Part shown: positions 45,565 through 57,167 of the stretch, piece by piece | Numbering within the stretch: position 1 is the stretch's first letter | Layout of the letters: each line of letters opens with the position of its first letter | Assembly (NCBI RefSeq): GCF_019578655.1 | Contig: NC_063263.1 | Coordinates: 10,229,001-10,293,000, forward strand | DNA from: Ricinus communis | Lineage: Eukaryota; Streptophyta; Magnoliopsida; Malpighiales; Euphorbiaceae | Direction: 5' to 3' | DNA: 64,000 nt | Program-made: the position numbers and the translations under genes | The notes under the pieces: generated by a model | The model's database searches: none | What the model was told of the DNA's origin: nothing | Seen by the model: only the letters and a program-made list of their open reading frames with translations

Positions 45565-46914
45565 ATGGCTGCCGTTTCCAGTATTTATGTCTCTTTATTC
45601 ATAGCCTTCATTAGTATGGTATCAGCTTTTTCACTTGTAGAAGCCAGGAATGCCGGTTTTTCTGCCAGTCTCATTCATCGCGATTCTTCCGTTTCTCCAC
45701 TTTACAACCCGAGGGATACTTACTTTGATCGTTTGCGGAACTCCTTTCATCGTTCCATATCGCGTGCTAATCGTTTCAAGCCAAATTCAATCTCTGCGAG
45801 AGCACTAGTCCAATCTGATATAGTGCCAGGCGGTGGAGAATATCTCATGAGAATTTCAATTGGCAATCCACAAGTTGAGATACTTGCAATTGCTGATACA
45901 GGTAGTGATCTAATCTGGGTTCAATGTCAGCCTTGTGAAATGTGTTACAAGCAGAATTCTCCTATCTTCGATCCTAGGCGGTCTTCAAGTTATCGAAATG
46001 TGTTATGCGGGAATGAGTTTTGCAATAAATTAGATGGTGAAGCTCGATCATGTGATGCCAGAGGATTTGTCAAGACCTGCGGTTACACTTACTCTTATGG
46101 AGATCAATCCTTTTCTGATGGTCATCTTGCCATTGAAAGATTTGGCATTGGCTCCACGAATAGCAGCACCAGTGCTGCTATAGCTTATTTTCAAGAAGTT
46201 GCATTTGGCTGTGGAACAAAAAATGGTGGCACCTTTGATGAGTTAGGTTCTGGTATAATTGGCCTTGGAGGTGGTTCTATGTCTCTTGTTTCTCAGCTAG
46301 GTCCTAAACTAAGTGGCAAATTCTCATACTGTTTAGTACCCACATCAGAACAATCAAATTACACCAGCAAGATTAATTTTGGTAATGACATTAACATTTC
46401 AGGTTCTAACTATAATGTGGTTTCTACTCCGTTGTTACCTAAAAAGCCTGAGACTTACTATTACTTGACACTAGAGGCAATTAGTGTTGAAAACAAGAGA
46501 TTACCTTATACAAATTTATGGAATGGTGAAGTCGAAAAGGGTAACATTATCATTGATTCAGGTACAACATTGACGTTTCTTGATTCTGAGTTCTTCAATA
46601 ACTTGGATTCAGCAGTGGAAGAAGCCGTTAAGGGAGAACGCGTTAGTGATCCACATGGGCTGTTCAACATCTGCTTTAAAGATGAAAAGGCTATTGAACT
46701 TCCAATCATCACTGCTCATTTTACTGGTGCAGATGTGGAATTACAGCCTGTGAATACATTTGCCAAAGTAGAGGAAGATTTGCTTTGTTTTACTATGATC
46801 CCATCTAATGATATAGCCATTTTTGGGAACTTGGCTCAGATGAACTTTCTGGTAGGGTATGACCTTGAGAAAAAAGCTGTGTCTTTCTTACCTACCGACT
46901 GTACCAAACAGTAG
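45565..46914 (+). CDS. CDR1-like secreted aspartic protease (nepenthesin type)
   Basis: An intronless frame of 449 residues from the ATG at 45565. An in-frame ATG at 45526 would add 13 residues ahead of an otherwise clean signal peptide (about residues 1-27, MAAVSSIYVSLFIAF...). A short propeptide with FSASLIHRDS, a block typical of the CDR1/CND41 group, is followed by two catalytic motifs: DTGSDLIWVQC (111-121) and DSGTTLTFL (331-339). The nepenthesin-type Cys-rich insert (CQPCEMC and later Cys residues) is present. The protein should act in the apoplast. Arabidopsis CDR1 is linked to disease-resistance signalling, but function here is inferred by family only. No disruption is seen. Confidence 0.93.
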   Translation: MAAVSSIYVSLFIAFISMVSAFSLVEARNAGFSASLIHRDSSVSPLYNPRDTYFDRLRNSFHRSISRANRFKPNSISARALVQSDIVPGGGEYLMRISIGNPQVEILAIADTGSDLIWVQCQPCEMCYKQNSPIFDPRRSSSYRNVLCGNEFCNKLDGEARSCDARGFVKTCGYTYSYGDQSFSDGHLAIERFGIGSTNSSTSAAIAYFQEVAFGCGTKNGGTFDELGSGIIGLGGGSMSLVSQLGPKLSGKFSYCLVPTSEQSNYTSKINFGNDINISGSNYNVVSTPLLPKKPETYYYLTLEAISVENKRLPYTNLWNGEVEKGNIIIDSGTTLTFLDSEFFNNLDSAVEEAVKGERVSDPHGLFNICFKDEKAIELPIITAHFTGADVELQPVNTFAKVEEDLLCFTMIPSNDIAIFGNLAQMNFLVGYDLEKKAVSFLPTDCTKQ

Positions 46915-47179
46915 TCCCAGAAATAAAGTATATGATGGTTCAATTCTAACTGTTTAGAAATATATACGAAATAATTTACTATTTTGCTTGTTAGTTTGTA
47001 ATACATGCGGCATTTCATTTATTCATATTTCGAACTCTTCGTGCTAAATAATAAACTATTATCAGTATAAATCAAAATTCTGCCATTAGGAGTCTGAGAG
47101 TGTCCTCAGAGTACAATTTGAAACATGATGGACAAAAAAATATATCTCTTAGTTCTATCTCTAGTATACAGAAAGAGTA

Positions 47180-50100
47180 TTACTTGATAGCTAACGAATG
47201 GAGAAACGCGAAACATAAAAGAGTTAGGACAACAATTAACTGTTCATGTAGGAAATGCAGAACCTTGACACTTTGGCTGTTTCGTGATTGACACCCAGAT
47301 TCTTGTTGGGAGGGCAAACCTTCGTAGGAGAGTGAGGTTGTTAGACAATTGACAACGGGAGTGGAGTAAGAAGCTGTTCCATAGGCATTAAAGCAGAAGG
47401 CATGAGTTTGAATCCCTTGATTTGCAGATATAATGTCAATGTCACTAAGAAAAATGTTACTGCAACTAGTGCTTTGACTACATCTTAGTTGAATTGCCTC
47501 TTCTGTTATTGAAGTTCCGTGCACCCCCTTGTAGAAGATATTACTCACTTTCACTGCTGATGTCTGTGACATAGATTAACAGAAAAGAAACTTATTGGTG
47601 AATCTGCTATATTTTGATTTAATTCAATTTATAGAGAGAGATTATTAGCATGTGATTTTTCCACTTTTAAGAATGGTGAAATCAAAATTTGTATAATTAA
47701 TCTTCTTTTTGTAAAAAAAATACTCTTAAAATTTAAATCGCTGAATCAAAAGAGAATCAAACTTTTAGTTTTATTTAAATATTAGAGATAAGAAATTAAA
47801 TTTTTGTGCTAAAGTATATGATATCAATATAAATTAATAACCGGTGGATAATCACACAATATTCTATATTAGAAAAAAAAGAAAAGAAAAGCCTTGTATA
47901 GCATGTATTTTGCCAGGATGGCAGCTGGAATTACTTGATTTTTGCAAGCTGATTTATGTTCACAGTAGTACTGATCAATGATGATAGGGTTGTCAACTGC
48001 ATCAAGTGTAATCCCTTCAAAATGTATCTGTCTAGCGTGTCCAGATCCTCCCTAGAAAATGAGTGATTCAAAAAACAAAATGTTATGAATTCTTTTAGTG
48101 AATCTAATTAACCTCTTAATATGATGGTTTTATCTATATAATAACTCCATTACTTGCCAAGTTTTGATCCTCAATCCATTTGTTGTTCCTTTCAGAGTGC
48201 AGTCCTTGACATACACTTCTTCTACTGTGTCACTCTTTCCATTTTTTCCTAAGCTTCCGATGCTACAAAGAAAATTACATCAAGAAAAGGCCAAAATTAA
48301 ATTGTAAGTAAAACATATAAAAATCTAAAACACAAGAAAATTTATTTTTGTATTATTTAGGAGTAGTTATTATTATATAGAATAAGGTTAATTAGCAGGG
48401 TTAATCAGATACCTTATACCATGGCCTGGTCCACACGTCACACCAGTTATATTGATGTTTGAGGAACCTCCTCCAATGGCAACACAATCATCACCTATTT
48501 ATAAGAAACATGCAAAATAAAAAGTAGTAAATAAAATAGTAATAATGTGCCTAAGGAAAGCAATTAAAAGGAAGAAAAGGGTACCAGTTCCAATGGTGCA
48601 ATCATGAATTTGGATATTGCTGGAGTGACTAATGTCAATGCCATCAGTGTTAGGGCTCGATTCTGGAGCAGTTATATGAAGGTCAGAGACAAGGACATTG
48701 CTGCACCCAGAAAAATGGATGTGGTCTTGGGCACTATTAATATGTGTCAATCCACTAAGTTGAAGGTTGTTGCATTGGTCGAACGTTAATGCCTGGGGTG
48801 GTTGTGCATATCATCAAGTAGTTTCTTACAATATCTTACTTTTAAAAAAAATTAATTAAATAAATAAAATTTCTAAAAATACCTACGAAATAATTGATTT
48901 ATTAATTAAATAAAAGCTTACTTAAACCGTAATAATTATATGTCGATTGATGTATAAATCGAGAATTATACTGAATATATGTTATTTATCTTTAATATTT
49001 GGCTGGAGAATTACATATAGTTTATGATATATATAAGCATTATTTTTCTTTTTATTAATTTTGTATTGTTGGGTGTGCTTACAGTGGGTCGTCTCCCGCC
49101 GATTTCGTCGAACTTCTGCCACCAAATTGCACCTTGGCCATCAATCTTTCCATTTCCATTGATGTCGAGATCATTCACACTAAAGAAAGCGAGCCACTGT
49201 TTATTGTCACGATCATCATATGCTGTAGTGTCAGTTGTTGCAATGATATCTCCGAAAACCTGCAATTAGTATTCCAAGATTACAGATTTATATTTTCCAT
49301 TGCGTATACACATAAAATTTAATGAGATTTAAAACAAGAATACAGTAGTTAATTAGGTTTGTGAGAATTAGAACGATCCCGAATTTAATATTGACGGTAA
49401 TTTGTCACAAAAGAAATATACAAGTAAATAAAAAGTATGAAGCATATAAATAACCTGGATGTTAATTGGGGAGGATTTACAGGACCTTGAAACCTGACTG
49501 GCTTTAACAAGAATGTCCTTTCTGCCGGTATTAGTAGGATTGCGGAGCTTATATCACAATTACAAATGCTTTCCCAAGCCTTCATAAAACCCTTCAGAAG
49601 TTTCATTAAAATAAAACAGTTATGTTTCGAAAATAATAATTATGTAGTTGCCTTGATTGAAATGTTGCAAGCATGCATAGAATAGAAAGTACAAAAACTG
49701 CTGTGGTGGCTCCTTTATAAAATTTCCAAGCTTAAGGTCAATTTGGCCCCTCACTTAATATTCATGATTCAATTTTTCGTAAAATCAACTATCTTACCCA
49801 ATTTGCCTCTAGAATGGTTATTAACGACTGATTAATTCTATAACTATTCACTGAAAACTTCAATAAGTCATTTCAAGGAACATTTTGTCAGTATTCCGAT
49901 TTGTTCAGTCAATTTAGATGATTAGATAAAGAATTTCACTCTCATAGGAAACCATTTGTGACTAAATTACAGATTTTTAATAGAAAAACTTAAAAGAAAA
50001 TTAAGCTGAAAAGAAAATTTTGAAATGAATAGGATCTTGAAATATTCAAAAGCTAAAATCAACCTGTTTAGTCCATATTCAAATCTTGAACATTCAAAAA

Positions 50101-50745
50101 TGAAAAACCCTTCTCATATAAAAAGATTTTACTTATATATTTGACTTATTTTTCTTCAAATACGTGCACTAGCACTCCAATTTCTCAAAACTTCAGTTTT
50201 TATTCATGGGTTTGGTATAAAATTGTTCAAACGTATCTTCAAAGTTTTAAAATGTTGTGTATGTATTTCATACAAGTATTTTTAAGAATATGAATTTTAC
50301 ATGTTATCCACATTCACACATAAGATTATCACAGTTTCTTTTCTTCTCTTAAGACGTGGAGTTTTAAAAATGTTTGTATTGCCTCACAATTTTTATAATT
50401 ATTGTTATTTATTTGCTCTCCTTTTCTATTTGGCTTCCACATCTCCAAGTATAATTCCTCCTTTCAATTCCTCTAACCACGCAAAGGAGGGAGATCTGGG
50501 CATTGCTGCATTCGGACATAGTCAGAAAAGTAGTTGAAGAATTATAAGTGCTTAATGAACCCTATAAATGTATGAGTTGCAGATAAGCGAAGATGATCAC
50601 AGGCATAGAAACACATTACTTCGGAGTCGTCTATTTCTCCATCTCCAACAGCTCCATATTGCATCACATCTGTAATTATACTGCAAGAAATTGCTTCACC
50701 CGACTTGCTCCATATTGCTAAAACAATGATCCCAATGAGCAATTC
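47180..50745 (-). pseudogene. Polygalacturonase 1 (GH28), frameshifted, probable pseudogene
   Basis: Eight exon-like blocks read on the minus strand: 50745-50620, 49591-49455, 49259-49083, 48792-48585, 48494-48413, 48262-48154, 48051-47935 and 47563-47180. Catalytic motifs are intact: [23 protein letters not shown] and RIKTW. In the second block one base is missing in FQGP(C), so the conserved Cys is lost and the frame shifts before the junction. An alternative donor, CCT|GTAAAT, would restore frame but delete nine residues. No ATG|GT start exon, as found in its two paralogs, was seen in the 1.2 kb upstream. The last block extends about 45 residues past the usual end and finishes in a hydrophobic tail. 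It could still be a gene if the missing base is an assembly error. Confidence 0.75.
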
Positions 50746-51989
50746 CTGCTTCAAACAAAGTATGTAAGTTAAGGGCTAATATAGTGAAACAATCATTAAC
50801 TTCTTTTATGTTTCTCCATAAATAAACAGTATGGATCGTGGATCAAAGAATTAAAACTTGAGGGTGACCTTGAACTTGCATAAATTAAATAGAAAAAATT
50901 TTCTAAGTAAGAAAGGATCCTACCCTTCAGTCAAAGAAGATAACTTAGAATAATTAACAATGTACCCTATGATAGAACGAGTAAAGAAATTTGACTCAAA
51001 GGAATAAAGTTTAGAATAAAATTGTATATGTTCATAAGATGTTTCACCTTTATTTTGCGAAGCATTGGAGTGAGAATTATATGAGACAGAATGGTGAACA
51101 AAATTTCTTCTATTTCTCCTTCATGGAATTGCAATATGCTGTGCTAAATATCATTACAAGGATGCAATATGTTTTAATGCTACTGCAAGATTCTTGGGAT
51201 TCTCGAAATTTAAAAAGTTACTAGTCTGTTCACCTAAAAAGTCAGTGCCTAATTGAGTTTCCTAAACAAAATCCAAAAATATTCTCATTTAAAACCAATT
51301 TAGTCTTTACTCCTTTAGGAAGTAAAGACACGAAGGAATGCACGAAATTAGAAATTACAAGCTTTTTGGAATCAAATGCAATTGTTATTAGGACAGAATA
51401 TTTTAGCGAAGGCCGACGATTCTAGTGGAGGAGACACTTGACAGCGGTAATAGCGGAGGCGAGTGAAAGAAGGCAGGCCATACTTTCAGCCATGATTATT
51501 TTTTACGACTTCGGATTCCAATCGCTATGATTTTTGATAGCAATGCATCCTTTATATTCTTTTTGAGATTTCTATAGATAACAAACAAGTTTGAAGTTTG
51601 TCATGGTGATTTGAGGTAGAATTTAGAGATAGAGAGAATGATTTTCATGATTAATTTTCATTTCCATACTCATAGTCATGTTTCTATGATTGAACCAGTT
51701 TACATTTATATGCTAGCAAAATATGAACTTGGCTAGCATTACAAAAAAAGTTTACAATTTTTAGTTAATTTTATCAAAATTAGAGGAATTAGATATAATA
51801 ATTGATACGGCTTATTGTTTTGAGCATAAAAGCAAGACTGCAAGGGCATTTTATTAGATGCAAAGAATTATAGTTACAGCTTGTGTCGCATTGTATAAAA
51901 TGTTAAGCAACAGAAGGCATGGCAATGGTGATTTTTTTTCTTCTTTTCTTTCTAAAAGAAGCTAAGTAGCTATCCTAACAAACAGAAGA
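50746..51989. other. Spacer between polygalacturonase genes 1 and 2
   Basis: If polygalacturonase 1 has a first exon it should be here, but no ATG followed directly by GT occurs on the minus strand. A 23-codon minus-strand frame at 51493-51422 begins with a hydrophobic, signal-like stretch; it is too short to call. The rest is AT-rich. Confidence 0.4.
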
Positions 51990-53713
51990 CTAATATTTGG
52001 ATAAACAATCAACTGAAGGAACAGTGGAGCCAGATCTTCCATGGGCATTGATGCATTTTGATCCAACCTTCTTGATTCCACTTGAAGGAGTAATGTCGAT
52101 GTTATCAAGTACAATATTAGAGCACCCTACAGTTTCACTGCAAGCTATGTTGATTGCTGGGTCTGTGAACGAACTTCCTTTGAATTTTGTGAATGTAATA
52201 CCGCTTACTTTGACGGCACTTGCCTTTAAAATTTTAATCAAAAGAAGAAGATAAACATAATATAATTTAGTATGCATATACAAAATTGACAATACTTAAT
52301 TTTCCAACTCTAACAATATTGTTACCTGTTCAGCACAGTTGCCTCTGGGGCAGTAATATTGATCAATATTGATTGGATTGGAAGTGTTTAACAATGTAAT
52401 ATTTTCAAATAGGACATTCCTGACATATCCAGATCCTCCCTAAAACAAAAAACAATAAGAGATATTTTATATAAGTTATTTTACGAGTGTGACTGAATTC
52501 ATTTTTTATCTTTCAATTTTACCTGCCATGTCTTGATATGTGCTCCATTTAAAGCCGGTCCAAAAGTACAATTTCTCACATGTACTTCTTCCACTGTGTC
52601 ATAATCTCCATGATTTCCCATGCTACCAATACTACAATTAAAAGGTAATCAGATTCAAAACATTTACCCTAATGTGGGTCAAGAGCTACCAATGTGTTAA
52701 TTCACTTAATTCGAAAAGTTAATTCAACAGAAGAAACAAAACCAACATGGCTTAGTCTGGTTACTGTCAACTGCGGAAACGTCTAAGCTATCTTCATAGA
52801 GCAATTTCTGGATTAAATAATATCTAATTAAGAAGGCCAGTGATATACCTTATACCATGGCCTTGAATGCATGATACCCCAGTTATGTTAATGTGGGAGC
52901 AGCCAGAAAGAATTGCAATGCAGTCATCACCTATACGTATACATTTCATACCAAATTAAAAGATTTAGAGAAGAAAAAGCATATTGATGGGTAACAAAAA
53001 GTTTCTCTACTCGTAGGTTATATACCTGTGGATATGTGACAGTCCTTAACGTGGATGTTGGTGGAGTGAGTAAGATCCATGCCATCAGTATTAGGGCTTG
53101 TTTCAGGGTTAATAATTTTAAGGTTGGAGATTAACACATCATCACAGTGAGATACAGACAGAAACCTAGATGGACTGTTTATTATTTTCAATCCTCCGAT
53201 TTGAATGTTTTTGCAGAAATGGAATTTCATGCCCTACTCATCATCAACAAGCAGATCTTGTGTTAGTTAAGTTCATACATTTTTAACAAGAAAAGAAACA
53301 TATGCACATAAATTCTTGTAACTTACCATAGGTCTGGGGCACTGAGTCTTCTGCACAAATTAATACCATGAGTAAGAAATTTTCTTCAAGGAAATTAAGT
53401 AAAGAAAAAAGAAAATCTTGTGGATTTTGAACATAGATTTAGAAGAAGAAAATATTATGCAATTTGGTTGACCTACATACCACTGCACAATCCCACCAGT
53501 CAGAGCCACGGCCATCAATTTGTCCACTGCCAACAACACCGAGTCCATTTACATTTACAAAGACAATCCAGCTATCCATGTACGGTGTACTCCATTCTGA
53601 TATTTGACTTGGTGCTACTATATCCCCTTGAATCTGCAAATTAATATATATATATAATAAAAGATTTGTAAAGTATTATTTATACTTGATTTATGTCTTG
53701 TTTACGTATGTGC

Positions 53714-53760
<47 letters not shown>

Positions 53761-54461
53761 CTTACCCAAAAGTGAATTCTAGGGGACCTGCATGGACCGA
53801 TAAATTTCACCGGCTTTAGTAAAAACGTTCTTGTTGCTGGCACTTTCAGAATAATTTCTTGTGTAGCTTTGCATGCTGCTTGCCATGCTTGCATAAAAGC
53901 CTGTATAGATTTCAAACCAATTAGAAATTCTAATTTAACATTTTGCGACTACCAAGCAAGATAAATAAATAGTATAAAATTGAGAGTATGTGCAGCAGTG
54001 TTCACTAATTTAACAAACTTTGTGGTACGGTTGAACCCATATATGACAGAAAATCCTAGCAAATCTTGGGGTATATATCAAATCATTGATTGAGGTTAGT
54101 GCATATGGAAGAAAGCATTTTTTTTTTTAAAGATTTAGAGCTTCACATACCCAGATTCTAGCAAATGCAGCAAGCAAAAAAGAAACAGACAAGTTTTTTA
54201 GTAACTGAATTTATGCAAAATTAAGGTGTATACTTGAGAATCATCTTTTCTTCCATCTCCAGCAGCTCCAAAATCAACTACATTTAGAAGACCAGGAACC
54301 TTGCTTGAACTCAATGAAGCCATGCACAAGACCAGGAATAGAGTGTAAAGATCCTGCAAGGAAAAAGAAAACAAGACAAAAGGGGGGGAATCACAAAAGT
54401 CAAATTCAATCTCCAACTTAATTCAATATGCCTGAAGAGAGAGAGGGAGAAATTTCACCAT
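51990..54461 (-). CDS. Polygalacturonase 2 (GH28) with altered catalytic motifs
   Basis: Ten coding exons in minus-strand order: 54461-54459 (ATG only), 54353-54234, 53900-53766, 53633-53481, 53350-53327 (24 nt), 53233-53026, 52930-52849, 52631-52523, 52439-52326 and 52223-51990. All are in phase and give 393 residues, normal for a secreted pectin-degrading enzyme. A signal peptide is present (MDLYTLFLVLCMASLSSS). The acidic motifs NTD (193-195) and DDC (216-218) and the GHG histidine (H239) are kept. The CGPGHG context is CIQGHG, however, and the RIK substrate-binding Arg is His (NGAHIKTW, H273). Hydrolysis of homogalacturonan may be impaired. Splice sites and frame look maintained, which argues for a retained gene. 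Confidence 0.88.
53718..53756. repeat. (TA)n microsatellite in an intron of polygalacturonase 2
   Basis: About 39 uninterrupted bases of alternating A and T begin about 10 bases inside the 132-bp intron that follows the third coding exon. The run takes up nearly a third of that intron. Confidence 0.95.
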
Positions 54462-57167
54462 CTTTTGGCAGTCGAGAAAGAGAAAATGCAAGAATCAAGA
54501 AAAGCCACAAAGCAACACAGCTTGCAGGTGTGGCAGCAACTGCAGTATTGGTCTCTATATATAATTATTTTTTATGCTCTAGAAATGGTAGCTAAAGCGG
54601 ATAATTTTGCAGTGAAATCCTCCATTCTTTTTCTTATGGAAAGTAATCCCTCTGCTTATCTTTCTCATTAAGCCCATATGTCTGAAAGAAAAGAAAAAGA
54701 GATCCCATCAAATTTAGTATTCTGATTAGTGCAAGAATGTTTCCATATGGATTTCTCATTTTCCATTTCAGAGGTCAGTCTGGCTTTTGAATCTTGATTG
54801 GAAAAATCTAAGCATCTGATAATGTTTACATGTTTCTGTTTATTTATCTCATGACTCTAACCGTAAAATTATCATAATGTGTTGCTAAATTGTATGGTAA
54901 GTTTTTTGAATGGGATATATAGGATAATTAAGCCAATACAAGGGCCTTAGTAAATTAAAATAGGAAACTAATAACAGAATAATTGAGTTATTGAGTTTTG
55001 CTAGAGTACCGTTGCGACACTCCGTCATTATAAATCCATTTTTTAATTACAAATTATAAATTAATATTATTTAAATAATTTATTTATGTTATATGTTCTT
55101 CTACTAATATAGATTGTTAATGAGTTTATATATAATTTTTAATTATTTATATGAATTAAAATTTTATAATTGTCAAGTAATATTAATTAAATTCTAAAAA
55201 TAATATATTTAATTAATCAATAATTAAGTTAATCTAGTATTTAATTATATTAATAAAATATTAAAAATAAAATAATATCAATATTTATACTCTGAATTAT
55301 TATATATTATTATTGTTATTTTTAAGAGTAATGGACACTTGTGAATTGACTAGGAATTGGTGCTGGTTTACTGGAGAGAGTTGAAAGAGCCAAAATGGTG
55401 GCAAAACTTTGTTGAAAATGGTGCAAAACCAGAACCTAAATGGAAAGATCGAGAAGAAATTATGGCCAAATAACCTTCAGGGTAAAACAACAGATGCAGC
55501 TTAACGGGACAAATGAAACTGGGTATAACTTTAACAGGAAATATCATAAATTGATTTTAAGAATGTAATAAATTATTTAAATTTGCTATAAATCTGAATT
55601 TATTTATTTTATTTTTTTTTTACATTTAACCTCAATTACATTATATGTAATGGTAGGAGTTACATAATCCAATATGGAAATTACATATTCGTTTCAGAAA
55701 ATTACATAAATTTTAGTGCCTTCCTTGGCATTGCATATTCTGGTTCAGTCTCCTTCAGTGCACTCTCAATTGTTTAATGGAGATTTATTTCAGAAAAAAT
55801 TAAATAAAATAAAGGTGTTACCATCTAAGTATCTTGCTCATTCATTCTGAAACACTTTGCTTATAGAGTACAAAAAAGAGATCTCATGAAACAAAATTAA
55901 TCATGGTTAGGATTTTGGTTGCTGTATATACTTTATAATTAATCATGATTAGGATTTTGGTTGCTATATGTATTTTAAAATTAATCACTACTTAATTTTT
56001 GAGTTCGACCTAATTCTGAGCTCATGAAAACTATATTATATATTGTGAGTCAGTTGTCGATTTTGTAAATAATATAATTTAGAAATTAAAAATTAAATCG
56101 ATTTACATATTTAAATATAATAATAATAAGGGGGAAGTAATATGTTTAGTCGACGGACAACAAACACCAGAAGATAATTTTTATAATGTAACTAAAATAA
56201 AAAATAAATGATTTTTTGGAAAAATATTTTACTCACTCTTTCATAAATTTTGTAATGGAACCGCAAACATTTCAAATCTTCAAACAAAAGTAAAATACAG
56301 TAATCTGGTGGAGACATTCCTGTTGATAAAATTTAAAGCTTAAATTATTATTCTTTTTAAGTGTCTCTTTTTAATGATTTAAAAATGCTTGAATTGGCAA
56401 ACTACATTTCTAAATATATCTAGTTTGGAGAAAATTTAAAATTATCTCACAATTTGAATGGACTAATTATTAATGAGTTGATATTATTAATATATAAATT
56501 AATTAAATTCAATAATCATATATCAGTAAAAATAAATCGAACAAGTGATAAGCAACACAAATTAAAAAAAAAATAATAGTAATACTAAAAAAGATTAAAA
56601 AATTAATAAATGTGATGTTGAATTTACCCACAAAATGTTAGGATAGGTTTTTTTAATTTATTTGAATAATTGTAGTCATGAATTAAATATAGCATAGGTC
56701 AATTTGACCTTAATTAGATGACTTGATTGATTCTAGTAAGCTAATAAATTAAATTCAGATCAAACATTTTTATAATTTAGGAGCTTCAAAGATAGGAGGC
56801 AACAAAGAATAGCTATATTTTCTCACCCTTATTTTATAAATCCTTTAGCATTCAACTCGATACCTCTATTCTGAAGAACAACTGTTGTTACATATTACTT
56901 GAATTAAGCCTCTCGAATGTTAAGTTTAGGGCGAAATTTAGTGATAATGGATGTAATTTATAAAAATCCTTACATTAAACTCTTACAAAAAGTAATAAAA
57001 CCTATACTATGATGCATTAGTAATCAAAATTCTTCAATCCCAATAAGGTTCATCAATTACAATGAATAACACAAGCTAACATTTGACAACAGGAAATTGA
57101 TATTCTTGTTCAAACTGCTGAATGACTGGAAGAAAAGATTTACATGTGGGTTTTTCTTTTGTCAACT
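54462..57167. other. AT-rich spacer between polygalacturonases 2 and 3
   Basis: This contains the promoter side of polygalacturonase 2 and the 3' flank of polygalacturonase 3. A 42-bp tandem repeat lies at 55895-55988. No gene is recognised. The sequence at about 55000-55330 is almost wholly A and T. Confidence 0.45.
55895..55988. repeat. 42-bp tandem repeat, about 2.2 copies
   Basis: Units begin AATTAATCATG at 55895 and 55937, and partially at 55979. Each full unit contains GTTAGGATTTTGGTTGCT or a one-base variant. Period is 42. Confidence 0.85.

Noticed and set aside
50301..50537. 78-codon plus-strand frame with a hydrophobic segment
   Set aside because: It lies in the large intron of polygalacturonase 1 on the opposite strand and has no family resemblance.
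51422..51493. 23-codon minus-strand frame beginning MAESMACLL, considered as the missing first exon of polygalacturonase 1
   Set aside because: The donor that would keep phase (GCT|GTCAAG) is weak, and the result would be a double signal sequence unlike the paralogs.
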